Source: Anaerocolumna xylanovorans DSM 12503
GTDB taxonomy: Bacteria > Bacillota > Clostridia > Lachnospirales > Lachnospiraceae
Length of the DNA: 64,000 nt
NCBI RefSeq assembly: GCF_900143645.1
Contig: NZ_FRFD01000003.1
Span: 372,001-436,000, forward strand
Direction of reading: 5' to 3'
The notes beneath the pieces were generated by a model. That model was not told the DNA's origin. It saw nothing but the letters and a program-made list of their open reading frames with translations, and made no database searches. Position numbers and translations under genes: made by a program. Shown here piece after piece: positions 42,265 through 51,746 of the stretch. Each line of letters starts with the position of its first letter. Position 1 is the stretch's first letter.

Positions 42265-42915
42265 ATGGATAAAAAATATATTCTTTTTGATTTTGATGGA
42301 GTTATTGTAAATACTGAAGAAAGTAATGCGAAATATCTTAGGCAGGCACTTGCCTGTTTTGGTATTTTATTAACAGACGAAGAGCGCAGTAGTTTAATGG
42401 GGAAAAATGATCCGTCTATATTGGCTGGCTTGCTGTCAAAATCGTCAAAGCAGGTTACGTTAGAGGAATTCATGAATAAACGCAGAGAGATAGGTAATAC
42501 ATACGAAAATAGTTGTATTGAACCTATGCCGGGATTAGTTTCTTTTATTAAAGAGTGCCGGAGGAAAGGAATCAAAACCGGCATAGTAACCTCAACTTCA
42601 ACACGGCTTATCATTACCGCGTTAAACCGCATGAATATGATGTCACTATTTGATGTGATTATTTGCGGTGATATGTGTACAAAAAGCAAACCGGACCCCC
42701 AGGGATATTTAAAGGCTATGGATATACTTGGTGCAGGACCGGAAGAATGTATTGTACTTGAAGACTCTCCGGCTGGAATACGTGCAGCGAAAAGCGCAGG
42801 TGCATTTGTTGCGGCATATTGCGGTTCGGGCATTAAGCAAGATATCAGTGAGGCAGATATCTCCGTGGACTCGTTCCGGGAATGCAATGAAAAGATAAAG
42901 AATCTGATATTGTAA
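42265..42915 (+). CDS. HAD-superfamily phosphatase (beta-phosphoglucomutase-like)
   Basis: HAD hydrolase of 216 residues. Motif I FDFDGVIVNTE contains the nucleophile and acid Asp residues, motif II is GIVTSTST, motif III Lys is in KSKPDPQGY, and motif IV is VLEDSPAGIRAA. The helical cap between motifs I and II is the C1 type of beta-PGM-like phosphatases. Start uncertain: GTG 42244 is best placed after AAGGA, while ATG 42253 and ATG 42265 are also in frame. Last gene of the fructosamine operon; it probably dephosphorylates a sugar phosphate. Confidence 0.88.
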   Translation: MDKKYILFDFDGVIVNTEESNAKYLRQALACFGILLTDEERSSLMGKNDPSILAGLLSKSSKQVTLEEFMNKRREIGNTYENSCIEPMPGLVSFIKECRRKGIKTGIVTSTSTRLIITALNRMNMMSLFDVIICGDMCTKSKPDPQGYLKAMDILGAGPEECIVLEDSPAGIRAAKSAGAFVAAYCGSGIKQDISEADISVDSFRECNEKIKNLIL

Positions 42916-43404
42916 TATCTTTTATCAATAAAACAGAATGACAAATTAGCATGATAAAAGTGTGTGGTGTAGATAATTTTTTAATTAAATAAATGGTAAC
43001 GGATCCTCGAATCATAAATAAGCGGTTCGAGGATTTTTTTAGGCTGTTTTAAAAATCTTGTATGTAAGAGCTGTGAAAATCGAATATAATTTATTCATAA
43101 CCAATGGGAAAATGTTATTAATTTTTGCTGATATTTCTAATGATCGGATATTATAGTCCAATGTTATTTTATAAATGACATTATATAATAAGGACATAAA
43201 AAATTATATGATGTATTGCATAAAGCGCATGTTGATTATACAATATGATAGTTTTAAAGGGAGCCATGGAGATGAAATTATATGATGATTGCAATTACAC
43301 AAGATCCAGGTTAAGTCCAATTTTGTTTCAGGCAGATTTTGGCGGGCTAAGTTATATTTAAGTTTACGAATAAGACATATGTAGTTAAAAGTGAGGGGAA
43401 ATAT
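42916..43404. other. Intergenic region between HAD and fbp genes
   Basis: Holds the terminator at 43003-43040, then about 360 AT-rich bases. A possible promoter (TTGCAT 43215-43220, N18, TACAAT 43239-43244) precedes a short frame at 43272-43361 (MKLYDDCNYTRSRLSPILF..., 29 aa) that has AAAGGGAG at 8 bases. The short frame is unrecognised and of low confidence. Confidence 0.4.
43003..43040 (+). terminator. Rho-independent terminator of the fructosamine operon
   Basis: ATCCTCGAA (43003-43011) pairs with TTCGAGGAT (43026-43034), followed by T7. Confidence 0.88.
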
Positions 43405-45381
43405 ATGAATAGTGAAACGGAAATCAGATATCTGAAACTATTATCAAAGCTATATCCTACTATTGATGAGGCTTGTACAGAGATGATTAACTTACAGGCT
43501 ATTTTAAATCTTCCTAAAGGGACTGAACATTTCCTTTCCGATATTCATGGTGAAGATGAAGCGTTTAACCATGTTCTTAAGAATGCATCCGGGGTCATCA
43601 GAAAAAAAATCACGGACCTATATGGGAAGACTCTTGAGGAAAAAAATATAAAGAGTTTGGCAACACTTATTTATTATCCCGAAGAAAAACTTGAGTTAGT
43701 CTGCAAACAAGAAAAAAATTTACAGGACTGGTATCGGATTACATTATACAGACTAATTGAAATATGCAAATATACTTCATCAAAGTACACAAGGTCAAAA
43801 GTAAGGAAAATGCTTCCCAGGGAATTTGCTTATATTATTGAGGAATTGCTGCATGAACAACCGGAACAGATAGATAAAGAAGAATATTATAATGCGATTA
43901 TAAATACGATTATCAGTGTCGAAAAGGCAAATGAATTCATTGTTGCGATGTCTGAATTGATTCAGCAGCTGGTGATAGACCATTTACATATTATTGGTGA
44001 TATTTTTGACCGTGGTCCAGGTGCTGATAAAGTGATGGAAACATTATATCATTATCACTCAGTTGATTTGCAATGGGGAAATCATGATATCCTATGGATG
44101 GGCGCAGCCTCAGGACATGAAGCCTGTATAGCTACTGTCGTACGAATTTGTGCACGTTATTCTGCTTTGTCCACTTTAGAAGATGGTTATGGTATTAATT
44201 TGTTACCTTTGGCTACTTTTGCAATGGAATTTTATAATGGTGATTTATGTGATGATTTTAAGCCCAAAATCTCATCCGGTAAAATGCTGCCAGAAAGTGA
44301 AATACGGCTTATTTCACAAATGCATAAAGCAATTGCAATAATACAGTTTAAATTAGAGGGATCGGTAATCCGAAATAATCCGACCTTCCATATGAATGAC
44401 AGGCTTTTTCTGGAGATGATAGATTATAAAGAGAATACAATAAAAATAGACGGATCAATCTATCAGTTAAAAAGCGGTTATTTCCCTACAGTAAATCCAG
44501 AAAATCCATATTTATTAACTCCGGAAGAAATTGAAGTGATAGAAAAGTTAAAATATTCTTTTAAAAAGAGTGAAAGATTGCAAAAACATATGGACTTTCT
44601 AATTACGAAAGGCAGCATGTATTTATCATATAATTCCAATCTCCTTTACCATGGCTGTATCCCTTTGAATAAAGACGGCAGTTTTGCAAAATTCATCTTT
44701 GAGGAAGGCGGACAGGAATATAAGGGAAAAGCTCTATTAGATCGTTTTGACGCGATTGTAAGGGAGGGATATCTCGCACTGGAAAGGACAAAAGAAAAAG
44801 AAGTTTCAATGGATATTATGTGGTATTTATGGACAGGTCCTTTATCGCCTCTTTTTGGAAAAGATAAGATGACTACCTTTCAAAAATATTTCATTGAAGA
44901 TAAGTCAACCTACAATGAGTTAAAAAATGCTTATTATACATTAATTAATGATGAGCATATGTGTCAAATGATTTTTGATGAATTTGGGCTGGATTCTCAA
45001 AAATCCCATATCATTAATGGTCATGTTCCTGTAATCACCAAAAAAGGAGAAAGCCCTATTAAAGCAAACGGGAAATTATTAGTGATAGATGGGGGTTTTT
45101 CAAAAGCCTATCAGGAAAAGACCGGGATTGCCGGATATACTTTAGTTAATAACTCCTATGGTTTGTTTATAGTTTCACACAGTCCTTTTGAAGATACAAA
45201 GAAGGCAATTTTGGAAGAAAAAGATATTGTTTCGTCAATTTTAATTTTGGAAAATGAAGTAATACGAAAGCATGTAGGAGATACTGATATCGGAAGGGAA
45301 CTAAAATCATCAATAAATGATTTGAAAAATTTAATCGAAGCCTATAGAAAAGGACGGATAAAGGAGAAGTTTAGTAAATAG
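43405..45381 (+). CDS. fbp: Fructose-1,6-bisphosphatase class III
   Basis: Gluconeogenic enzyme converting fructose-1,6-bisphosphate to fructose-6-phosphate, 658 residues, the length of the Firmicutes-specific class III family. The calcineurin-like metallophosphoesterase motifs are readable: LSDIHGEDEAF (D-x-H), GDIFDRGPGAD (GD-xx-DRG), WGNHDILWMG (GNHD) and a late GHVPV. GAGGGGA precedes the ATG. It is monocistronic. In a sugar-rich context its regulation is probably tied to carbon source, but no operator is evident. Confidence 0.96.
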   Translation: MNSETEIRYLKLLSKLYPTIDEACTEMINLQAILNLPKGTEHFLSDIHGEDEAFNHVLKNASGVIRKKITDLYGKTLEEKNIKSLATLIYYPEEKLELVCKQEKNLQDWYRITLYRLIEICKYTSSKYTRSKVRKMLPREFAYIIEELLHEQPEQIDKEEYYNAIINTIISVEKANEFIVAMSELIQQLVIDHLHIIGDIFDRGPGADKVMETLYHYHSVDLQWGNHDILWMGAASGHEACIATVVRICARYSALSTLEDGYGINLLPLATFAMEFYNGDLCDDFKPKISSGKMLPESEIRLISQMHKAIAIIQFKLEGSVIRNNPTFHMNDRLFLEMIDYKENTIKIDGSIYQLKSGYFPTVNPENPYLLTPEEIEVIEKLKYSFKKSERLQKHMDFLITKGSMYLSYNSNLLYHGCIPLNKDGSFAKFIFEEGGQEYKGKALLDRFDAIVREGYLALERTKEKEVSMDIMWYLWTGPLSPLFGKDKMTTFQKYFIEDKSTYNELKNAYYTLINDEHMCQMIFDEFGLDSQKSHIINGHVPVITKKGESPIKANGKLLVIDGGFSKAYQEKTGIAGYTLVNNSYGLFIVSHSPFEDTKKAILEEKDIVSSILILENEVIRKHVGDTDIGRELKSSINDLKNLIEAYRKGRIKEKFSK

Positions 45382-45577
45382 ATTGTATATATTAAAAATC
45401 AGCAATCTGGTGTAACGATTGCAATTGCTATGTTTAAAGATTCCTTAAAAGTAAAACATGTTATATATCCGGCACGATTCATAAGACGGATAAGAATTAC
45501 GGCAGCAAAAATTATTTTTAACATAGCACATCAGCTGGAAGTGCATACCAGCAGTATAAAAGATGGGGTGTTTTAGA

Positions 45578-46483
45578 ATGCGAAAACTTAATGATAAGTT
45601 TATTACCAACTTACAAGCTGGTGAGTTAAATTGCTTGCTTCGTACAGTCAAATCAGATGATACTCTTTGCCTTGAACTTAGAGATAACTATATCAACGTA
45701 TATTATCGTGGAGGTAATCTGCTTACTATTAAACAAGAAGGCGATAGGTACATATTCTACTTTGACAAACATTACTGCATCAACAATGAGGGAATGTGGA
45801 GGAGCCCGGATCTTGCAAGCTTTACCCGCATAGAGGATTATATTTCTGCTTTTCCGCTTCTAAAACGTGAAATGGATCATTGGTTTAGTAAAAACCAGAA
45901 GTTAGAACGTGAGTTTCAGCAACTTATTCTTAGAGAGAATAACTGTTCAACCATTGCCAATGATACCGATTATTTTATTAGTGACATTGAATATGCAAAC
46001 CAAGAGAACAAAAGCCGGTTTGATATGGTGGGGATAAAATGGTCTTCAACTGCGGCAGCCCGTAAAAATGTTGAAGCACCTTCTCTTGCGCTTTTTGAAT
46101 TAAAGTATGGTGACAGTGCTATGACCGGTGCCGCAGGTATTGTTAAACATTTTATAGATATAGAAAAGTTTGTCAATAGCGAAAAAATGATATCTTTATA
46201 TAGTGAAGTCACAGAGCAGTTTAATCAAAAGGTCAGTTTGGGACTGATGGGCAGTATTGATAGGAAAATTAAAATTGACCAAAGTAAAAAACCGGAGTTT
46301 ATAATTATTTGCGTAAATCATAAGCCTGCAAGTTCAACTATGAAGCGTGAGCTGCGAATGGCATTGGAAACCTGTCCGAATTTGCTTAATAAAATAGATA
46401 TCAAAATGGCGGAATCCAGTTTGATGGGTTATGGGCTATATGAATCCTGTATGCTTCCTTTATTTGAATATATCAATTTATAG
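45578..46483 (+). CDS. Hypothetical protein with PD-(D/E)XK-like motif
   Basis: Cytoplasmic protein of 301 residues that I do not recognise by name. SRFDMVGIKW followed about 30 residues later by SLALFELKYGD gives an Asp ... Glu-x-Lys pattern of the PD-(D/E)XK nuclease fold, suggesting a nuclease or defence-related protein; this is only a motif-level inference. ATG 45578 is chosen because GGGGTG lies 7 bases upstream; an in-frame ATG at 45563 has no site. No toxin, methylase or helicase partner is adjacent. Confidence 0.65.
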   Translation: MRKLNDKFITNLQAGELNCLLRTVKSDDTLCLELRDNYINVYYRGGNLLTIKQEGDRYIFYFDKHYCINNEGMWRSPDLASFTRIEDYISAFPLLKREMDHWFSKNQKLEREFQQLILRENNCSTIANDTDYFISDIEYANQENKSRFDMVGIKWSSTAAARKNVEAPSLALFELKYGDSAMTGAAGIVKHFIDIEKFVNSEKMISLYSEVTEQFNQKVSLGLMGSIDRKIKIDQSKKPEFIIICVNHKPASSTMKRELRMALETCPNLLNKIDIKMAESSLMGYGLYESCMLPLFEYINL

Positions 46484-46798
46484 TAAGCAATCAAGTCAGA
46501 AAATCTTTTTACAGCGCAGTATTTGCTTGATGCCAAAAAGTGGATTTTTAAGTTGGGTTAAATGCCTCAGGACTGGAAATTGACAATAATAGAAATAAAG
46601 AAATTAAAGGAGGACATTCCACCCATGTCTTTTAACGTTAAAATGCAGACTAAACTCCCGTTGCGGATTTTAGCCTGCATTTTTTATGCCTGTAAACAGA
46701 GCGAAGCCAGCAATAAAAGCCAGGAGCATGTTGAATTATTAACGTATTCAAAATATAATAAATTTGGAAATAATGTTTCATAGATGAAAGGTAAAATT
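46484..46798. other. Leader region of the two-component operon with hairpin and weak ORF
   Basis: Contains an open frame 46562-46783; with AAAGGAGG before ATG 46625 it could encode 52 residues (LPLRILACIFYACKQSE region). It also contains a hairpin (46641-46686) whose right arm runs into T6. The frame crosses the hairpin, so it may be a leader peptide or noise. Confidence 0.3.
46641..46686 (+). terminator. Hairpin with T-run upstream of the response regulator gene
   Basis: AAATGCAG (46641-46648) pairs with CTGCATTT, with an inner CTAAA/TTTAG pairing, followed by T-rich sequence. It could be an attenuator or the end of an upstream transcript. Confidence 0.45.
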
Positions 46799-47467
46799 AT
46801 GATAAAACTTTATTATGTGGAAGATGATTATGTAATTGCATCGGCAGTGCAGAAGTATTTAAAGAATAAGGGATATCATGTGATTATTTTTGAAACGATT
46901 GAGCAGACAAAGAAAGTTTTACAAACGGAATTACCATCCCTTGTTTTAATAGACTGGAATCTGACAGATGGAAGTGGATATAATTTATGCAAATGGATCA
47001 GAGAGACATGGAATGAACTTCCGATTATATTTCTCACTGTAAAGGGTGATTCCAAAGACATTGTTCAGGGATTTCAAGGCGGAGCAGATGATTACCTGAT
47101 AAAGCCATTTGATTTAGAAGTATTATATGCCAGGATTTGTGCCATTTTAAGGCGTGCAGGCAATATAGCGGAAAATTATGTGACCTGTGGTGAAATTTCA
47201 ATAGACAAAATAAAACTTAAAGTGTTTATTTCGGATGAGGAGATAGCGCTAAGTCAAACGGAGTATCAATTATTGAAGCTTCTTATAGAAAACAAAGGCT
47301 GCATACTGACAAGGACGGGTTTACTTGAAGTGATATGGGATGCGAATGGTAATTATGTGAATGATAATACATTGACGGTTACTATGAAGCGGCTGAGGGA
47401 GAAGTTACATAATCCTCCTTATTTAAAAACAATCCGCAGCTTTGGATATCGTATGGAGGATGTATAA
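46799..47467 (+). CDS. OmpR-family response regulator
   Basis: Response regulator of 222 residues. The receiver domain (1-115) has acidic pocket EDD, phospho-acceptor Asp in LIDWNLTDGSGY and Lys in IKPFD. The C-terminal winged helix (~130-220) includes ALSQTEYQLLKLLIENKGCI and RLREKLHNPPYLKTIRSFGYRM. ATG 46799 has AAAGG at 7 bases; an in-frame ATG is at 46784. The kinase gene overlaps its stop by one base. It probably controls the ABC transporter genes downstream, as in antimicrobial-peptide response modules. Confidence 0.93.
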   Translation: MIKLYYVEDDYVIASAVQKYLKNKGYHVIIFETIEQTKKVLQTELPSLVLIDWNLTDGSGYNLCKWIRETWNELPIIFLTVKGDSKDIVQGFQGGADDYLIKPFDLEVLYARICAILRRAGNIAENYVTCGEISIDKIKLKVFISDEEIALSQTEYQLLKLLIENKGCILTRTGLLEVIWDANGNYVNDNTLTVTMKRLREKLHNPPYLKTIRSFGYRMEDV

Positions 47468-48648
47468 TGGAGAAAAAAGATATTAAGTTAGGAGCATGTA
47501 TTATGCTGATATGTGTCTTGTTATCCGGATCATTGGCCATGATAGCAGGGGCTTTACATTATGCAGATAGTCAATATGATATTTTATCGAATTTGGCACA
47601 AAAATTGATAAGCAGGTATCCAAATGATGAACAGAGTATCATCAGAATGATAAAAGAAAATAGTGATATTTATCATAGAGTTCAGAGTGATAAAGATAAT
47701 TATCTGTCTTTATACGGATACGAAGTTAAGGATTTTGCTATTGGGTATTTAAAGAAAATGCTCCCTGTTGTAATTATGGCTGCAAGTTTGGCTATAGGTT
47801 TGGTATTTGCTTTATTCTACCTTGTGAAGAAAAATGAAAGAGAGCGTATTGAAGTTCTTACAAGGTATCTTGAGCGATTGAATATGGGAAGAGAGGTTTC
47901 GATATTACCAAACAAAGAGGACCCTTTTTCCGGACTGCAAGATGAGATTTATAAAACGGTGACTATGCTATACAAGACCAGAGAAGAAGCTGTTGCAGCA
48001 AAAAAAAATTATGCGGACAACCTTGCAAATATTGCACATCAGATGAAAACACCGCTCACTTCCATGTCCCTTATGACACAACTAATAAAAGCAGATCGGA
48101 AAGAGGAGTATGTAGAACAGCTTCAAAAACAAATCGAGCGGCTAACTAAGTTAGAAGAGGCTTTATTGCTGCTTTCCAGAATTGATGCAGGGGTTCTGGA
48201 ATTGGAAAAGGAGAATGTCGATGTCTATACCATACTGAGGTTATCAGTGGAAGGATTAGAGGAATTACCCATAGCGAAAGCTCTTGAAATCAAACTGGAG
48301 AATAGAGGAGCAGTGTCATATATGGGTGATAAAGAGTGGTCAATAGAAGCCTTTACAAACCTGATTAAAAATTGTATGGAATATGCGAAAAACGGGATTA
48401 CAATCGAATACATACAAAATCCTATTTATACGGAAATAAAAGTATGGGATGATGGAGCAGGTTTTGCAGAGCAGGATCTTCCGCATATTTTTGAACGATT
48501 CTATCGGGGTGGCAGGGCGAAGGAGGGCGGGATTGGTATAGGGCTTGCTCTGGCAAAATCGTTGATTGCAATGCAAAACGGATGTGTTGAAGCAAAAAAT
48601 TTGCCGGCAGGCGGTGCATGTTTTGCAGTCCGCTTCTACTGTCACTAA
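47467..48648 (+). CDS. Sensor histidine kinase
   Basis: Membrane kinase of 393 residues. TM1 (LGACIMLICVLLSGSLAMIAGAL region) and TM2 (MLPVVIMAASLAIGLVFALFYL) enclose an extracellular loop of about 75 residues. The HisKA box is NIAHQMKTPLTSM, and the ATPase domain has NLIKNCMEYAKNG, VWDDGAGF and GIGIGLALAKSL. The loop is longer than in the loop-less Bce-type kinases, so it may bind a ligand directly. It overlaps the response regulator by one base and is followed 65 bases later by the ABC genes. Confidence 0.92.
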   Translation: MEKKDIKLGACIMLICVLLSGSLAMIAGALHYADSQYDILSNLAQKLISRYPNDEQSIIRMIKENSDIYHRVQSDKDNYLSLYGYEVKDFAIGYLKKMLPVVIMAASLAIGLVFALFYLVKKNERERIEVLTRYLERLNMGREVSILPNKEDPFSGLQDEIYKTVTMLYKTREEAVAAKKNYADNLANIAHQMKTPLTSMSLMTQLIKADRKEEYVEQLQKQIERLTKLEEALLLLSRIDAGVLELEKENVDVYTILRLSVEGLEELPIAKALEIKLENRGAVSYMGDKEWSIEAFTNLIKNCMEYAKNGITIEYIQNPIYTEIKVWDDGAGFAEQDLPHIFERFYRGGRAKEGGIGIGLALAKSLIAMQNGCVEAKNLPAGGACFAVRFYCH

Positions 48649-48713
48649 GATGTCACTTTTCTATGATATGATGCTGCTAACTAATATTTAGAATATCGTG
48701 AGGGGGTATTTTT

Positions 48714-49397
48714 GTGGAAATTCTTAAATGTGCGGGCCTTACAAAGGTATATGGAACTGGGGATAACCAGGTTACAGCATTAGACCATGTGAATTTGTGT
48801 ATTGAAAAGGGAGAGTTTGTAGCAGTAATAGGAGCCTCTGGTTCAGGAAAATCGACCCTCTTACATTTGCTGGGCGGTGTTGATCAGCCAACAGAAGGAA
48901 AAGTATTTGTAGAGGATACGGATTTGTCAACATTGAACCCGACATCAGCAGCAATCTTTCGGCGCAGAAAAGTGGGATTGATTTATCAGTTTTACAATCT
49001 GATTCCCACACTTACAGTAAGACGGAATATTATAATGCCAATGCTTTTGGATAAGAAAAAGCCTGATGAAGAGTATTTTGACCAGGTTGTAGTATCATTA
49101 GGAATCCAGGATAAGTTAAACTGCCTTCCAAGCCAGTTATCAGGAGGGCAGCAGCAAAGAACTGCTATTGCCCGTTCATTGCTTTATCGGCCCGCATTAC
49201 TTTTGGCAGATGAACCAACCGGGAATCTGGATCAGAAGAATTCCAGGGAGATTATTGAGATGTTAAAATTGTCCAACAAAAATCTCAAGCAAACGATAGT
49301 TATGGTTACTCATGATGAGAAGCTTGCATTAGAAGCAGACCGCATTATCACTTTTGAAGATGGCAGGATTATCTCCGATGAGAATAGAAGGAGGTAA
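48714..49397 (+). CDS. ABC transporter ATP-binding protein (MacB/LolD type)
   Basis: Stand-alone ATPase of 227 residues with Walker A GASGSGKS, Q-loop (YQFYNLIPTLTV), signature LSGGQQQRTA, Walker B LLADEPTGNLD and H-loop VTHDE. The start is GTG 48714 with GAGGGGG 7 bases upstream. Its class pairs with FtsX-type permeases, and the permease gene follows 5 bases later. With the adjacent two-component system it forms a likely antimicrobial-peptide or cell-envelope stress resistance unit. Confidence 0.94.
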   Translation: MEILKCAGLTKVYGTGDNQVTALDHVNLCIEKGEFVAVIGASGSGKSTLLHLLGGVDQPTEGKVFVEDTDLSTLNPTSAAIFRRRKVGLIYQFYNLIPTLTVRRNIIMPMLLDKKKPDEEYFDQVVVSLGIQDKLNCLPSQLSGGQQQRTAIARSLLYRPALLLADEPTGNLDQKNSREIIEMLKLSNKNLKQTIVMVTHDEKLALEADRIITFEDGRIISDENRRR

Positions 49398-49402
49398 TAA
49401 GC

Positions 49403-51595
49403 ATGTGGAAAGAGTATTCTATCAGCTATATAAAAAATAACAAAATCACTAGTGTTTCTCTTATGGTGGCAGCGCTTATATCAGCTATGTTCTTGTCGCT
49501 TATTACCAGTGTTTTCTACAATATGTGGATTGATAATATTAATCAGATTGTGGCCAAAGAAGGAGACTGGCAGGCAAAAATCATCGGAAGCATTTCGGAA
49601 AAAGAGATTGAGAGCATCCAAAGTAACGCTAATGTAAAAAATGTAATAACAACGCAAACAGAAAATGGCATGGAAACTTTAGTCTATTTTTATGAAATAA
49701 GAAGTACCTATGAAGATATGCCTAAGATTGCAAGATTGATTGAAGTAGATGCATCAGTTATTCAGTATCATGATATGTTGTTGTCAGAGTATTTTATATT
49801 TGCTCCGGATAATGAACATCCGCCTATGTTACTTGCATTTTATGTATTTGTTATGGTTGCTGCATGTATTTCTTTAATTCTGATTATCAGAAATGCTTTT
49901 TTGGTATCTATGCAGTCCAGGCTCCATCAATTGGGAATCTTGCAAAGTATTGGCGCAGCACCAGGGCAGATAAAGACTTGTTTATTGCAGGAAGCATTGG
50001 GATTATGCCTTTTACCCATTATCGTTGGTATAGGGTGCGGAGCAGGATTATGCTTTGGAGCCATTCGGCTAGCTAATGGAATAGCTGGTGCCTATCGCGG
50101 CGAAAATGCAGAATTTAATTATCATATTGGTCTATTTCTGATTACATTTATTGTTTCCATGCTTACAATTTTATGTTCCGCATGGCTGCCGGCAAGAAAT
50201 TTAAGTAAGGTGAGTCCGTTGCAGGCAATCAAAGGAGAAGAAGAACAGAATTCTGTAAAAAAAGTAAAGAAATTCCTTCTTGTTTCTCTTCTTTTTGGAA
50301 TTGAGGGAGAGTTAGCAGGGAAATCCCTGTATGTGAGAAGAAAAGCACTTCGTACAGCAACACTATCATTGACACTTTCTTTTTTTGCATTCAGTATCTT
50401 TCTTTGTTCTATCACACTGTCGGGAATTAGTACAAAGTATACCTATTTTGAAAGATACAAAGATGCATGGGATATCATGGTGACAGTAAAAGATCAGAAT
50501 ATTAATGATATTGAAGGCACCTTAGATATTGATACTTTAAATAAAGCAAAGAGCTGCTGTGTTTATCAAAAGGCACTTGCCTATACATGGTTAACAGAAG
50601 GCATGCTTAGTGATGAACTACAAGCGCTGGGAAGTATTTCAGAGGCAGCAGGCTCTGACGTATCTGTTAAAGACAGTAAATACCAGGTAAAAGTACCAAT
50701 TGTAATCCTGGATGATACGAGTTTTAAGAATTACTGCGAAAGTATAGGAGTAAATGATGGTGGTTCAGAGTGGGGAATGGTTACCATCAATCGTATCTGG
50801 GATAACATCCATAGCAATTTCCGTTATAAAAAATATATACCTTTTATTAAAGAGCAGGATAACACCGGTTTTTCCTTATTTCAAAATAAGGATAGAAATG
50901 ATTATATGGTAAAAATACCGGTTTTAGCCTATACGGATGAATTACCCGTATTAAGAGAGGAGTATGCGAATTACGCCTTAGTTCAAGTTATGTCTGCAAG
51001 TACATGGCAGAATATGCTGGCAAACATGAGTGTAGAATCACAGGAAACATATATTAATGTACAAACGGCAACAGATGCTGCTATCTGGTCTGTTCAGACA
51101 GAAATAGAACAATTATTGAGTGGAAAAAATTATGAAATCGAAAATCGTGCAGAAGAAAAGCAGTTTAATGAAGAGATAAAAAAGGGATATATTTTAATTA
51201 TGGGCGGACTATGCGGCCTCTTGGCTATTATAGGATTGGCAAATGTGTTTTCAAATACATTGGGATATATATACCAAAGAAAACGGGAATTTTCCCGCTA
51301 TGTTTCCGTTGGCCTTTCTCCCCGGGGAATTAAGAAAATATTATGCATAGAGGCTCTTATCATAGGCGGTAAACCTATTGTGATTACGGTTCCTTTGACT
51401 ATTGTTTTTGTTATATTTGCAGCCGCGGCAAGCTACATAAATCCCATGGAATTTTTGGAAAGCATGCCAATTGTTCCGCTTTTTATATTTGCATGTATGA
51501 TTATGGGCTGTGTAGCGTTGGCATATTACATCGGGGGAAGAAAGATTTATAGGAATAATATCATTGAAACGTTGAAAAATGATATATTGTCATAA
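49403..51595 (+). CDS. FtsX-family ABC transporter permease
   Basis: Large permease of 730 residues with two FtsX-type domains: helices at ~18-40, ~130-155, ~190-215 and ~235-260, then a second set at ~305-330 and three helices near the C-terminus (~590-715), separated by a ~250-residue extracellular domain. Stretches such as HQLGILQSIGAAPGQIKTCLLQEA and REFSRYVSVGLSPRGIKKILCIEALI are the coupling regions of the family. It works with the ATPase upstream, probably as an efflux or mechanotransmission system for peptide antibiotics. A terminator follows. Confidence 0.9.
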   Translation: MWKEYSISYIKNNKITSVSLMVAALISAMFLSLITSVFYNMWIDNINQIVAKEGDWQAKIIGSISEKEIESIQSNANVKNVITTQTENGMETLVYFYEIRSTYEDMPKIARLIEVDASVIQYHDMLLSEYFIFAPDNEHPPMLLAFYVFVMVAACISLILIIRNAFLVSMQSRLHQLGILQSIGAAPGQIKTCLLQEALGLCLLPIIVGIGCGAGLCFGAIRLANGIAGAYRGENAEFNYHIGLFLITFIVSMLTILCSAWLPARNLSKVSPLQAIKGEEEQNSVKKVKKFLLVSLLFGIEGELAGKSLYVRRKALRTATLSLTLSFFAFSIFLCSITLSGISTKYTYFERYKDAWDIMVTVKDQNINDIEGTLDIDTLNKAKSCCVYQKALAYTWLTEGMLSDELQALGSISEAAGSDVSVKDSKYQVKVPIVILDDTSFKNYCESIGVNDGGSEWGMVTINRIWDNIHSNFRYKKYIPFIKEQDNTGFSLFQNKDRNDYMVKIPVLAYTDELPVLREEYANYALVQVMSASTWQNMLANMSVESQETYINVQTATDAAIWSVQTEIEQLLSGKNYEIENRAEEKQFNEEIKKGYILIMGGLCGLLAIIGLANVFSNTLGYIYQRKREFSRYVSVGLSPRGIKKILCIEALIIGGKPIVITVPLTIVFVIFAAAASYINPMEFLESMPIVPLFIFACMIMGCVALAYYIGGRKIYRNNIIETLKNDILS

Positions 51596-51634
51596 AATAT
51601 AAGGTTAACATTTGTATTGAAAGATTCAATTAAA

Positions 51635-51668
51635 AAGCAGCCTCACCGGCAAAAACGGGAGGCTGCTT
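51635..51668 (+). terminator. Rho-independent terminator of the two-component/ABC operon
   Basis: AAGCAGCCTC (51635-51644) pairs with GAGGCTGCTT (51659-51668), with an inner CCG/CGG pair; short T-containing tail. Confidence 0.75.
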
Positions 51669-51688
51669 CTTAATGCATACTAAACATA

Positions 51689-51717
51689 TTGACATTGTAT
51701 GAATAAAGTGTTATACT
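51689..51717 (+). promoter_or_regulatory. Strong promoter upstream of the small Cys-containing ORF
   Basis: TTGACA (51689-51694), exactly 17 bases, TATACT (51712-51717), 30 bases before the ATG at 51747. Near-consensus in sequence and spacing. Confidence 0.75.
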
Positions 51718-51746
51718 TCTAAAAACACTACAAGGAGGATACTTAC

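Noticed and set aside
42177..42944. 255-codon open frame on the minus strand opposite the HAD phosphatase gene
   Set aside because: It is the shadow of a well-supported HAD gene, has no recognisable domain and no ribosome-binding site at its start.
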